Source of the DNA: Nymphaea colorata
Lineage: Eukaryota > Streptophyta > Magnoliopsida > Nymphaeales > Nymphaeaceae
Direction: 5' to 3'
DNA length: 64,000 nucleotides
NCBI RefSeq assembly: GCF_008831285.2
Contig: NC_045146.1
Location: forward strand, 15,701,289 to 15,765,288
The notes beneath the pieces are model-generated. The model was not told where the DNA came from. It ran no database searches and saw only the letters and a program-made list of their open reading frames with translations. The position numbers and the translations under genes were made by a program. Shown here one piece after another: positions 36,823-48,980 of the stretch; position 1 is the stretch's first letter; every line of letters starts with the position of its first letter.

Positions 36823-38988
36823 GTTGATGATTTTTGTCCATACTGCTTCAAGCTTAGGGTCTGAGACGTTGTTCCATCTATTTTTAAGTACGAAATGCCC
36901 CTTGTTTCTAGACTCGCAGTGCAATTTTGTATGTATTTCTGTAGGGAAAGGCTGTTATGAGCCGTAGGCCCGAAAAATCTGTTTGATAGGGATAGCATAC
37001 CCCTTTGAGAATTAGAATAATGATCCTTTTTTACATTACGTGGTGCTTGACGAAAGCAATGAAACAGGCCAAGTTTGCCGTCAAGCAGATTAACACTTTC
37101 TGCGAATTTTAGAACTTGTCCACTTGAATAACCAAATTCATTTTCAATTTCTAAAGAAGTTCGCATTTGATAGCTGTTTTCTCGCTGCTGCTTTGAGTTA
37201 GAGGAGATATTGTGCCTTTATCATATCACGTAAAGGAATTCATCTCATTTGTTGGCATTTTGGCGTTCTACAGACGAGGTTATAAGTGGAGCTTTCCCAT
37301 TTTGAACATTTTACTTCCAGGGGGTTAGGCTCAAGACCCTCTTTAGCTGAAAGTGGTAAAGCTTTATAGCTGGGGACACTCTCGGTTGTGTCAATTAGAT
37401 GGACGATGCGCGGGTTGACAGATGTTTGACTATTAATGGTTGAAGAGGGTCCCTGCCATGGATCGTTTCCTGGTTTTGGCGGTGCATGCTTTTCCCTTTT
37501 GGTGGTGGATCCTATATTTATCTGAATCGTTACCCACAATCTTTTATTGAATCCGTATCATCATCTTAAGGTTGTTCAATAATTCTCTCTAAATTGTTCT
37601 TCGAATCTTTGGTTGGGGAGCGTCCTCGATAGGCCAGACTAGTCTGAGGAGGAGGTCTAAGATAAACCTTCAACCATGGCTTTTGAGGGGAGAGCATGGA
37701 AAGTGCAGGGTGGCGGGGGTGGGATTGGGAGGGACAACGTCAGGCAAAAGCTTAGAGGGCATGCTCACGCTTTTCACGACTTTCCCCTTCATACCTTCTC
37801 AAAAATCGGCGCTTGATTATAGGAGCGTTTCTTCCTGTTGGTGAAGTTAAGCACCGAACCCCCGCAAACGGCTCGGATGCAGTTTAAACACATTCCGGCT
37901 GTTACGTGGTGCAGTTAACTTAAAAGCAAGCATTCATGTTTATTTGACCTTGTGCCACTCTATTTTGCATCTTAAGCACTCGAAGCAACACCAGGCTGGA
38001 AGCCAACAAGGCACTGGCGAGTTGTAGAATATCGCATGTTCTCCGACTCGTTTCCGTAATTTCATTCACCAACGGCTAAAATGGTCTGTGCACGGAGCGA
38101 ATATCCTTCAATTAATTGAGCACACATAATCTTATTTTCGAACGAAATAGTTACAAATATCTAATCTTCGAATTTGTTTAGCAAAAGATCAATTTTAAGA
38201 GAAGCAATCAGTGCCAATCAATATAAGCTAATGTGGGCCAATTCATACTGTTCCCTAAACAACAGGGTCCAATACCGATATTGACAGCATCTTCTAAGGA
38301 AACATGGTTGCAAACCGAGTCGTAGGAGCCATTGCTAATCGACGATGCTGATGCAAAAGATTTTGGAAACTGAACTTCAACGAATCATCGGATTCTTGCT
38401 TGAAAAATTTTAAGTCAAGTCATCACCAGGCAGATCTAAACAGAATAGCCAGCAAAATTAAGTTGTTCGATCAAAAATAAAAAAAATCATGAAACCGTTC
38501 TAGGTTCCTACTAGTACCACGAAGAGAAGCAACTGGAGCAGTTAATCTTCACCTCCTTAAACTTGAAAATCTCAAGTTCAAATATATCTTAATTTCATGC
38601 TTTAGGTGCACTTACTCGCGAGCGAGTACCTCAAGCACTAGTTCAGGTCATCCAAAGATAGACAAAAAAAAAAAAAAAGATGCCTTTAATCAGGAGAAAT
38701 AAATTGAACCCCTATTTCATCATGATATTGAAGAACAAAATAACTTCATGAATAAGAAGAAAAGATAACCAGATACGAACTTCTATATCTATAATAAGTA
38801 CACATGGTGTTCTATCTGTTCAAACACTTATCCAGAACATCAAAATAGGTACACATGGTACTCAAAGCGTTCAAACATTTTGTTAATGCAATCCTGAAGC
38901 TAGGCACAGGGAAACTGCATTTTCCTTTTTGGCTTTTGGAGTGCAAAGGGGTTGTGACCATATCATGACATGGGGGATCTTAAATGCA
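36823..38988. other. Intergenic region between convergent HSP70 and BRICK1 genes
   Basis: Contains the two 3' UTRs, whose ends I cannot place. No recognisable coding sequence. A short GAAGTTAAGCACC near 37843 is only superficially 5S-like. Confidence 0.5.
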
Positions 38989-41050
38989 TTAGCTGAAAAC
39001 AGATGGATTGGCTGAAGCTGTGCTCACTTGGACCTCAAGCACTTCAAGACGCCGTTCAAGTACATCAAGCTTCTCATTCAGGGCTGCCAATTTGCTCTTT
39101 GTTGTTGCCTCTGAAAAACAATAAGTTGATGATTAGAAGAAAAAGCTGGTCGTTGTGAGGATGAGCAGGCAATCACTAGGTCTGAGGTTCAAGAGCTGGT
39201 AGCAAGGGGGAGCGATGAGAAGGCAAGAGGCGTTTGTTCAAACTGAAAATGATAATGCACCTGTACTAAATGACATGAACTAATTAAATTTCATCATTGA
39301 CCGATGACTCGTCTGTGAGAAGCACAAAAATTTTGTAATGCCCAAATGCATGTTAACTCCTCAGCATGGAAAGGAAAATTAAAATAAAATATCCTCACTT
39401 TCAGAAGGTAGGTGGTTTTTTTACGCCAATTCAATCACTCAAACATGTCAAACCATCAGACAAGAAACACAACCGAGAGCTATTTGAGATATTAAAATGA
39501 TGCATACATATTTACTTTAGTGGTTACTTCTAAGTTCTAAATAATGTTTATCTATTGTTTGTGAACATCAAAGATTCTGTTCAACCATAAAATTATTTAG
39601 GTCTTCAAGGAAAAGCTCAATTAACTAGAGGTTTACAAAATACTAATCGATGATAGGACATCTGCATCTGTTTTAGGATTACAAGTTTATAACTGTAGCA
39701 AAATGCACAATCATATTAGATGTAGGATTATTCGGAGCTATTCTAGTCCTGCTATTCATGTCTCCAGAAAATGATAATGCAATCCAGAACTAATTGGTTC
39801 AATCGATTACAGGATTAATACTATGGATATACGTAACTGAGAATGTTCTACACATGAATCTGCACTGATGAATTATTACTGAGAGTTACCTAACGCTTGA
39901 CCTAGCACCACACCATTATCCACCCCCAGCACCTGGGGCAGTAAATGCTGTAGTATTCATGGATTGCATTCTTTTGCACCTTCTTCTCACTGGACTCCAA
40001 AAGAATTGAAGTCCTTAAACACAATACTATTCCATGTTAGTATAAGTATGACTATGAAATTATGTGCTAGCAAAGATCTCTGTCTGCACGAAATTATTTC
40101 AAATATTTGTCGCCTGTCAAAAATTTTTGTCGCTAGTCCTAGCTGCATCAAACTAGAACATTCTGTATTTTCTCACTCATTCCTAAGTACCCTAAACATT
40201 GCTCAGATGCAGCGATAGCACACTTGATCCTAAACATTAATGGTAGCCTTAGCTTGACTACACAAATTCAGTTCTTTCATGTGAGAACTATGTTCGTTTT
40301 CTGTTTATGCTATCATGTGCCATGTTCGTTTTCTGTTTACGCTATCACGTGCCACACGGCAAAAAGGTTGACTCGAACATGAGTTTACGCATCTATTCCA
40401 TCTCGCTTCTTCTTCCTTTTTCAGGTTTAGCATATGAATCATTGTTTTCCAAGGCTATAAATGAGGAAGGAAATAAAACATTGGTTTGGCAACTCAAGCA
40501 ATGGAGGGAACGAACAAACCAAAGTATGAAGAAGCTTATAAAGCAAGAAGGTCGAGTTCAGATAGGGATAAAATGGGTGATCCACTGGTTCTTTGAATGT
40601 CCCCTACATTTTCCAACATTTTTAAGATGCGAAGGACAGACTGCATATGCATATTTCATAAATGGAAGCACTCAGACAAAGAGATTAAAGAGTAAAAAAT
40701 CTACAACTTGATGAATCCAGAATAATCGCTGTAAGCGTCCCTTGAGTGCATATAAACCAGAAATTCTTGTTGAAAAAAAAAAATAACAAGCAAAGTTCCT
40801 GGTGAAGCCATTGTAAGAAGAGACGTGAAAGCACCAAAACCAGAGAAGGAGAAGATAATATCAAATATGTACTATAATCCGTTACACAACAAACGGGAGA
40901 AGAAAGATCATACTCACCAAACTGGATAAGAAATTCGAAGAGCCGACGAACATTGAGGGACATATTAGAAATGAACTCCCTGTTTTCCCAATCAGCCTGG
41001 ACTGCTATGCCCACATTAACGGCATTAGTTATCCCCCCAGCTCTAGCCAT
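38989..41050 (-). CDS. BRK1: BRICK1 (SCAR/WAVE complex subunit, HSPC300-like), complete
   Basis: Two coding exons, 41050-40918 and 39110-38989, joined at a split Glu codon (QFE-ATTKSKL) across a 1.8-kb intron; 84 aa, the usual length. Smallest subunit of the SCAR/WAVE complex, which activates ARP2/3 actin nucleation and shapes trichomes and epidermal lobes. The start MARAGGITNAVNVGIAVQAD and the region NREFISNMSLNVRRLFEFL are near-invariant in plants. The second exon is a heptad-patterned helix (LAALNEKLDVLERRLEVLEV) that pairs in the complex's coiled coil. A donor GTGAGT beginning at 41362 on this strand suggests an additional leader intron. Confidence 0.96.
40290..40353 (+). repeat. 32-bp tandem duplication in the BRICK1 intron
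   Basis: ATGTTCGTTTTCTGTTTAYG plus CTATCAYGTGCC occurs twice in a row, two differences. Confidence 0.85.
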
Positions 41051-41480
41051 CTCTCCCTTCCTATCGACCCAACCAAGTCACGCTCTTCAATCGTCCTTCG
41101 GATCCGTAAAAACCAAGTTAGAGAAACACCCATAAACGAAATTTCCATTCTACTAAAAAATCCACAAGAAGATCCACACGAAGTACCCCAAAATCGAAAT
41201 CAGTCGAAGCAGAAGCAAATTAGCAGAAGACCAGCAAGAGAAGCAGAGACAAAATTGATCACAAAAGGAGAACATCAACAAAAAGAAAAACCCGAAAAAC
41301 AATGAAAAATGAAACGCGGAAAAAAGGAACTGCATCTATTAAGGGAAACAATGGGGACTCACCTTTGCCAATTCTGAGGCGTTCATTCTTCAAAGAACCT
41401 CTCAGTTTCCCTTGAGATGTGCCCCAGCGGGAAAACTAACTTAGAAGGAGAAGAAGATCGGCTTCCTTCCTTCCCAGTGT
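41051..41480 (-). other. BRICK1 5' UTR with probable leader intron
   Basis: Minus strand: an exon ending GGCAAAG at 41363, donor GTGAGT from 41362, and an acceptor TTTTTTAG(TAG) ending at 41153 or 41150, leaving about 100 bases of leader before the ATG. Purely from splice consensus. Confidence 0.5.
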
Positions 41481-41770
41481 TTCCGCTGGAGTGATTTGGG
41501 CATGACTCCTGGGTTTCGCAGTTTCTACTCAGTGGTGGGACTCCATCCGCAAGTGATGCCTTGAAGACTCCTCCCCGGTGAAGACAATAACCCGCACAAA
41601 TCGGTTTGACTGCCTTTTTAAAGACACAATCATTATATTAGTTTGGAAGATGGTCAGCACGAAATAGTTGATGCCCTTTTGTGTGGTGCCGCCAACTGGT
41701 CTCTGTCTTTTGCACCAGTAGACCGTAGTTCTTGCAAATTTTCAAAGTTAAAAAAAAAAAATAGTAGTGC

Positions 41771-42154
41771 CATATTAATATTTTGATCATGGTTCAGTAA
41801 CTGTAAGAAGTTCGAAGGAAACATCCACTAATCTTAATCGTTGAAGCTTCCTAATTGAAACTCATATTTTTGGGTTGTATTTTACAAACTATATGAATGT
41901 GGCCTTTATATTCGACACTTAGGAATAGAACATAAGTTCTTTCATATGTATAAGTCATATTTCATATTAATATTTTGATCATGGTTCAGTAACTGTAAGA
42001 AGTTCGAAGGAAACATCCACTAATCTTAATCGTTGAAGCTTCCTAATTGAAACTCATATTTTTGGGTTGTATTTTACAAACTATATGAATGTGGCCTTTA
42101 TATTCGACACTTAGGAATAGAACATAAGTTCTTTCATATGTATAAGTCATATTT
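41771..42154 (+). repeat. Perfect 192-bp tandem duplication
   Basis: 41771-41962 is repeated at 41963-42154. I find no mismatch between the copies, so it is either very young or an assembly artefact. No gene lies in it. Confidence 0.95.
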
Positions 42155-42837
42155 TTTGAGGCCTTGAATGGATGGTCTATCTGTTCATCTTTCAAGTTTT
42201 CATTTATAATAATGATATTGATTCCTATAGTATCGAACAGGTGATCTAATTCAATGGTTAATTTGGAGAATATAACTTAAATGATGAGTTTAAAAATAAA
42301 ATTTTCAGAACTCACACTTTATGAAATTGGTCTTTTCTAACTACATGACAGTAAAAAAAAAAAACTCGCAGTAGTATGAAATACATGTTGCAGGTATTAA
42401 ACTTTGAAGAAAGAGAGCCAAAGCTTACTGCTTTAACAAATAAAATCTGCATTTTGTGCAAACCTACAGCAGGTGACGAAATTTTAGCAAAAACTACTCC
42501 AAGGAATTCGCTTAGCCATGAAAGGCCCTTCAAAGGTTGTTCTGTAAGGTCTTAATGAAAATTATCACACGATAGGGCAAGGGAAAGTGTGAATTTGCTG
42601 CTGTATAGTGATAAGGCAGCAACCATTCTTCCAAGAAACTTCTACATTATAGCCTTAACAAGTGGTTAAGCCAGGGTTTACTCTTTTTGCATCTCAATTT
42701 ATATATAATGAATCTTACCGTCACTACTTAAATAGAAAAGTGACGTAGCAGGCAGACAAAATGCTATCTCAGTTGTATATAATTATGTAAGTTCTTTCTT
42801 GTTCATGGTCAGCCTTTTTCATAAAACGAAGTCATGG

Positions 42838-42921
<84 letters not shown>

Positions 42922-43033
42922 GTGAACCTTGACTTACATCGCTGAGGGCAGGGGCGTTGGGCTGTCCCCCTCCTATGCGCGTTTCAAAAGAAAAAAAAAA
43001 AGAAAACAAGGACCACAGGCCATCACACATAAC

Positions 43034-43102
<69 letters not shown>

Positions 43103-43308
43103 AATTGAGTGAACAGTGACTTTGATATCTAGAGTCACATAACCATCTAATCAATGTGGATAGATGATTGAGAAAAAAAACATGAAAAAAAAATATGAGA
43201 AGTAATACTAAGTGACTAAAATATTCACCACATTTTTCTCATTGTTTTTCTTTTAACAGTCCATCATGATGAATCAAGATAGATCGAACTGAGGTAAACA
43301 TTCAATTT

Positions 43309-43352
<44 letters not shown>

Positions 43353-45840
43353 AGAAAGAGAAAGTGGATCCCCACTATCCTTCCACTAATAACCCCACGT
43401 ATTTTACTGAGTAGGTGTTATCACACGCAACCAATGTAATTACATCGAGACAGATGTGTAGGTGACTGTAGGATTGATAAGCCAAACTTAGCCATAGTAA
43501 TCTGAATACTCTACATACATAGAGAAATTGAAATATGGTGTCTGCGAGTGGTGACACCGATGCCTTTTCTAAACTCTGTTACTCAAAACCTTTGCAATAA
43601 GTGTATTTAGAACGGTTTTTGTTGGCTCGTAGTGGCTTTTTGGATTTTCACGGCGGATTTAAAAAAAAAAAAATCTACCTAGCAACACTCGACAATTGGT
43701 CACACACACATATATATATATATATATATAGTTATGAATTCCTCTAACCATCCATCCATTTGAATCATTCCTATGGACATTGGGCTGTGTGTGTGAAGGA
43801 TAAGGATGGACGGACCGACGGATGGCTGGATGATTTTGGCTACTCAATAAGTTTTTGGGCATTAGTTTTTCATCTGATCTTTTTATTTGATTTTCCTATC
43901 CTTGCGTCCAAATTCCAAATTCCTTTTCAGTACTTGGATATTTAACACGGAAAGAAGAAGTCTACCTGATACTTGCGCTCATTTTCTTTCTTTCACCAAG
44001 TCAGAATGAAAGAAAGCAGATCTGGTTATTCTTAGCATTGCTTTCAAAGAGATCTAGACATATTCCAACTTCATACCAAGTGGTGAGGCCTATTCAAGAG
44101 CACATAATTAATGCTCCTACTCCTATCGATAAGTATCCAGCAGGGTGATGATGATTTCGTTTGAAATATATAAATCCATGGCTATGTAGTTCTGGGACAG
44201 CCTCTGGGCATCAAGTATTCGGCACCAAAATAGAAGGTAAAGATTGTTCGAGGCTTTTGGAATATGAACCGGGATATCATATGATCTGGGATAACTCCGG
44301 ATGCTGAGGACTAGCTACATCAGAGTTAGAGATGACATCAAATCGTATTATTCAGTACAGGAAAGGATTGATGAAATCTTTATATCAGATCGGATACATT
44401 TGAAAGCCTAATATGACATGCTCAATCCGATAATTTTATAAGTGGGTAGGTCCCTCATGGCTCCCTTTCTACTTATCCTAATGCTTGTCTTACATCTAAA
44501 AAGGTAATAGTCTGAACTGAGAAAATGGGTCTCAACTTGTGTTGCTTTTACTTAATGAGACATTGCGCTGAAGCAAAGGAGACATGAAAAATAATGCTAT
44601 ACAAAAACTTACAGCAAACAGATTTGCCTTTCCAACGACATTAGAAAGAAAGAGAGAGATTTGTGACCTTTGAGCTTGGACCAACTTAGTCAAAATGAGT
44701 TTTTCAATGGGATCATTTTTCAACAGTCAAAAAATCAGAAATGAGAGAAATTTTTCGAATCGAAACAATAGAAGATGTCAGAAACATAAAAATATAAGAG
44801 AAAAATAACGACATTCAGAAAGCTCGTTAAAAAAGTAATAAAAATGAAATATGTAATGGTTTTCAAGGATAGTGAAACATAGGACTATAAAAAAAATGTC
44901 GACCTGTAAAATAGATTTTAACGGTGTCTCTTTTTGACGAACGATTAGAAATGGAAAGAGAAGGTGGAAAGTGGAAACTTCCGCAAGGGCCGCTGATTCA
45001 TTTATCCGAACGACGGGATTTTATTGAACAGATAAAAAAGCCCATCCGTTTCGCTTTTACCAACAGCTGGGAGACATCACCATTGAGTCATCCAACGAAC
45101 CTTCTTTACCAAAAGAGCAGTTGAGGATGAACATGACTCGTTCCGGAATTCCATTCATGAAATAGCGAGGAAACAGCGGTGCAGATGCAGAGTTGGCGCG
45201 CATCCCCGGATGGGAACGGAAGAATACAAAATTCAGAGTCTTCACGTCGATCGGAGGCTTTTTTTTTTTATGTCGTTGTCTCATCTTTTATTTATTAAAT
45301 CTCTCAGCCTCCATCGATTTCTAAATCAACATTTAGACGCTTATATGAGGTTGAATGATTCCACGCCTCCCCTCTTCCATACCTGAGAAGGAGAGAAGCA
45401 TCCTTGTGCTCTTAGCCTCTGGAACGAGTGAATAACATGACTTTTGCGGTTCGTTGAATGGTGGGCGTAGTTGTTTTTGACCCATTAGACATGGGTTTTT
45501 TGTTATCCAATTAACGGAGGGAAATTTCGGGATTGGCATCTCGGATTTATATGAGATTTTTTGATTTCGGAGATGCTAAAAGTTGGTGGCTGAGTGCTGT
45601 TTATTTCCTCATCAGAAGATTTGCAGGTTGGTGTCCTGGAATTACAGAAAGTTTTGGCGTTGGTGGCGCTAGAAGGTCGATTTTAGGTGTGCAAGATTGT
45701 CTATTCACCGATTGAATTAGAGTAAACGAGCACCGGATCTTTGTCAAATAATGTGTTGTGAGTAGATATTTCGCTTAGATCAAAGAGAAAACAACATTTG
45801 AGATATTGTCCCTCTCAGGACCTGGAGTTTCTTTCCGGCC
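42155..45840. other. Intergenic, microsatellite-rich, upstream of the CorA-like gene
   Basis: Holds (CT)n(AT)n at 42839-42919, (AT)n at about 43038-43096, 43313-43347 and 43709-43730, i.e. four long AT tracts in 0.9 kb. No reading frame resembles a known family. The promoter and leader of the CorA-like gene must lie near the right end, but I see no clear TATA box. Confidence 0.6.
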
Positions 45841-48800
45841 ATGGAGCTCGTCAGGAATGGGGATGCGGAGGAGGTGGAGATGGAGGCTTCTCGTGCCTCG
45901 TCCCCTGTTAGAGAAGCGCGCATCCATCACACAAGCTTCCCTGGAGCAGTGAGGCAGAAGGCCTACCATTTCGATGGTTTGGGCAATTGCTTCACCAAGG
46001 AATGGGATCTTTCAGAAGGTTATGGCAAGGAGTTTTGTTGGTATCATGTGGAGCTCCCCAAGGGAAACCAGAAGCTTGCATTGTCCGCACAATATCTGAT
46101 CGACGTGTTCTGCCCGCCTCTGAAACTCCAAGACATCCTTGCATTGGTTAGTAATGGACCCTTCTGCGGATACGTCGACGGCGCGCTGGTTTTTCGTGTT
46201 AATTCTGCCGGCCCTGCCACCAGCAAGTTCACACACCGGCTAGCAGCAAGGGTGACGGAGAATTGTGTCATTACTGTTTCTCTTGGCCGTGTCCCTAGAT
46301 TGGGATTCAAACGGATGGAGAAGTCCCTCCTCTATGAGATTCCTAGGGTGGAGAATCCCAATTCCATTTATGATGAGATAAAGGGAAGATCGAACCTTAC
46401 TGTGGTCCCTGAAAGCAGGCTCGAATCAGAATCCAGTGTAACAGTGATCAAGGAGCATGTGCTCGAGTTTCTGTTGACAATGAACCACTCCGAGGAGGCA
46501 GATAATCCGGTTCCCAGGTCGGTCTCGAACCTTATTGTTCATATTGTTGACACCCACATGGATCAGTTGCAGGATATAGTGACTACGCTCGAATTGGAGT
46601 TGGATGCGGTGGAGCTCGAATTGGATAAAGGTGAATTTCTTCTCGTCATATTAGAATTTCAAGCAGATCTTGTTGTTGTCTCTTATTGAACATGTTACTT
46701 TTGGCTTCCGTAAAGGCGTAGGTTGATCTCTTGTTTTTGGTTGAGTTTAGCTGTCCCTTAGCGCTGCAGAATCTAAAACAAGTTTCTCTTATTTTAATGC
46801 ATTGATTGCTTTTTATTACTCAGTAAACGTAATTCCTCCATAGTGTTTAATACTTTTTGTTGGTTGTTAGTTCGGTCTGGTTGTCTAAGAGCTCAGATGG
46901 GTCTGGTGTATTAATTCTGTCCCAAATAAAACTTTCTCAGCTTAGTTATATTGGTTTTTCTTATTACCTTGTAAATCTGGTTTTCTCATATGTTTAAATT
47001 TTTGTTCACGAGATCCTAATGTGAAATTAGTTCCCTAATGTGGCAGCAAATTCATCATCCTTTTCTTGGTTATCTTTAGGTTGGCCTTCCAAATCCATGT
47101 CAGAGATTGGAAAAGAGCTCTTGCTATAATCATGTTTCCATAAGAAAGATGTTTTCTTGCATGGGCACCTCTCATGGTTTTTCAAAATCCTTCCCAGCAT
47201 GTCAGCAGTCAAGAAAACTACTACATCCTACCTTTTCACCACTCACCATCTAGCTCTTGTTGTGACTTATTCTTTCTATCTTGAGCCACTAAATTCTGAA
47301 GGCATTTTTGAACGTCCATTCTTGCATTAGGCTATCCCAGAGGCATTAGCACACCAGATGCTTTCTTAGCACATGCCTTTCTGGAATGAAGGTCATCAGT
47401 TTCAGTTCGGTGTTAGTGTGGCCTGTGGAGGCTAGTAGTTCGTGGAAGGAATTGTTTTGTCTATTACAAATGCCCCAGATTACTTGCTTATAAGGTTGGG
47501 ATAAATTAATCAGTTGAATGGTTTCCAATATCGCATCTTCACAATCTGTATAAGGGGCATACTTGCCAATGGTGCTAACCACCTAAGAATGGCTATTTCA
47601 TGGAGCACGCTGTAGAGTGCATAAGTTGGAGTATCTTATTTTTGTTATGTGCTGCCAAATCTTTTTCTTTCTACTAGTGGTCATCTTCCTTGTACAATCC
47701 TTATTGCGGATCTAGCTGCTGGATTGCGGAGCAGGGTCCTTGCTTATGTTCTCAGAGAGCTTAAGGCTAACCATGTAACAATGACATGTCTCTATAATTT
47801 TACTTCATGTATCGATCTTAGCTGGGCATTGCTTTTAGTTTGTTCTTGAGCCATGGTGTCTCTCTAAAACATCAAGAGTGAAGATCAGTTGTCAACAATC
47901 GCTCAAACTTTATTTTTTTCTTCCTAAAACATGTTCATCCAGGTTTCTCAGTCTGCCATAGTTGCGAAACCTATGAATCATACTCAGATCGGCTGTTAAT
48001 TAAATACAATCAGAATGACTGTAGCATATGAATAAGGCTACATGAATCCCTAGCATAAGAAGCTATAGAATCATTCTTCAATGGAAAGAAAGTGATGCAG
48101 GATAGAAGCTGCTGGAGTCATTTCTCTTGATTGACATCTTTCTAAGTTATGTTAACGGTACTCTTTTTAACTCATAAGTTGTCTACATCTATGCAGGCAG
48201 CTTTGCGCTGAAGAAACAGATGTTGGATGACAGAAGATTTCCTAAAATGCACTTAAATTTGCAGCGTCTACTACAGGTATTCATCAGTTTTGTTTGTTCT
48301 AGCCTAACTTTTCTTTGAATATTAATGTGTGCTATGATTGGATTAGGTAATTGCTCATGGAGAACAAGTTTTTCCTCGTGTGAGAGAGAAGTGTGCTACA
48401 AAAAGTTGGTTTGCTAGCGAAGATGTTAGTGCCCTTGAAGAACTGATTGGCAGACTCAGGAGGCTAAAAGAAAACGTGGGTTTTATAACTAATCGTGTTA
48501 CGGCTCTTCAGGCAGGCCTTGATAGTTGGCAAGCTGAACAAATCAACCGAAAGCTTTATTATCTTTCTTTTCTCTCACTTATATTTCTTCCTTTATCAGT
48601 GGTTACTGGAGGTATGGTATTATATCCAAGAATATGGTACTAGCATTAACTTAAATCTTTTAAGTACACTAAAATGAGCCAGCATTTTGGTTTTTCTTTT
48701 TGATGCATTTGTAGTCTTTGGGATGAATGTTGGAGGGGTACCATGGACGCCGCAGAAAGACCCCAATATAAAAGATGGGTTTCGCAATGTTTTGTTGCTC

Positions 48801-48980
48801 TGCCTTGCATTAGTTATGCTGTTACTTTTGTGCTTCACTACTCCATATCTCTATTCACGCATCGCTTCTTGGAGTCGGCAGAGAACATTCAGAAGGAGCT
48901 TGTCTATGAACTGGAGATCCTTCTCAAGGAGAGGACTTCTTGGTGGCGGGTTTCAAGGAGGTGGTTATGTTCGTCTATAG
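45841..48980 (+). CDS. CorA-like magnesium transporter family protein, complete
   Basis: Four exons: 45841-46630, 48197-48276, 48347-48611, 48715-48980; 466 aa. Long N-terminal soluble domain, a helical region with many charged residues (LEELIGRLRRLKENV), then TM1 about residues 356-378 (YYLSFLSLIFLPLSVVTG), the GMN signature at 381-383 within FGMNVGGVPW, and TM2 about 402-424 (VLLLCLALVMLLLLCF). CorA/MRS2 proteins form pentameric Mg2+ channels with GMN as selectivity filter. This sequence belongs to the less studied plant CorA-like branch rather than to MRS2/MGT, judging by the N-terminus (IHHTSFPGAVRQKAYHFDGLG). The C-terminus is basic, then Gly-rich (LLGGGFQGGGYVRL). Membrane location and substrate are inferred. 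Intron 1 is 1.6 kb. Confidence 0.9.

Noticed and set aside
37840..37900. Possible 5S rRNA fragment around GAAGTTAAGCACC
   Set aside because: Only a dozen bases match; the rest of the 5S gene is absent.
40307..40711. 134-codon plus-strand reading frame in the BRICK1 intron
   Set aside because: No family resemblance, no exon context, and composition typical of intronic sequence. Possible but unsupported.
44924..45124. 66-codon plus-strand frame with protein-like composition
   Set aside because: No recognised family, no splice context, and it lies alone in intergenic DNA.
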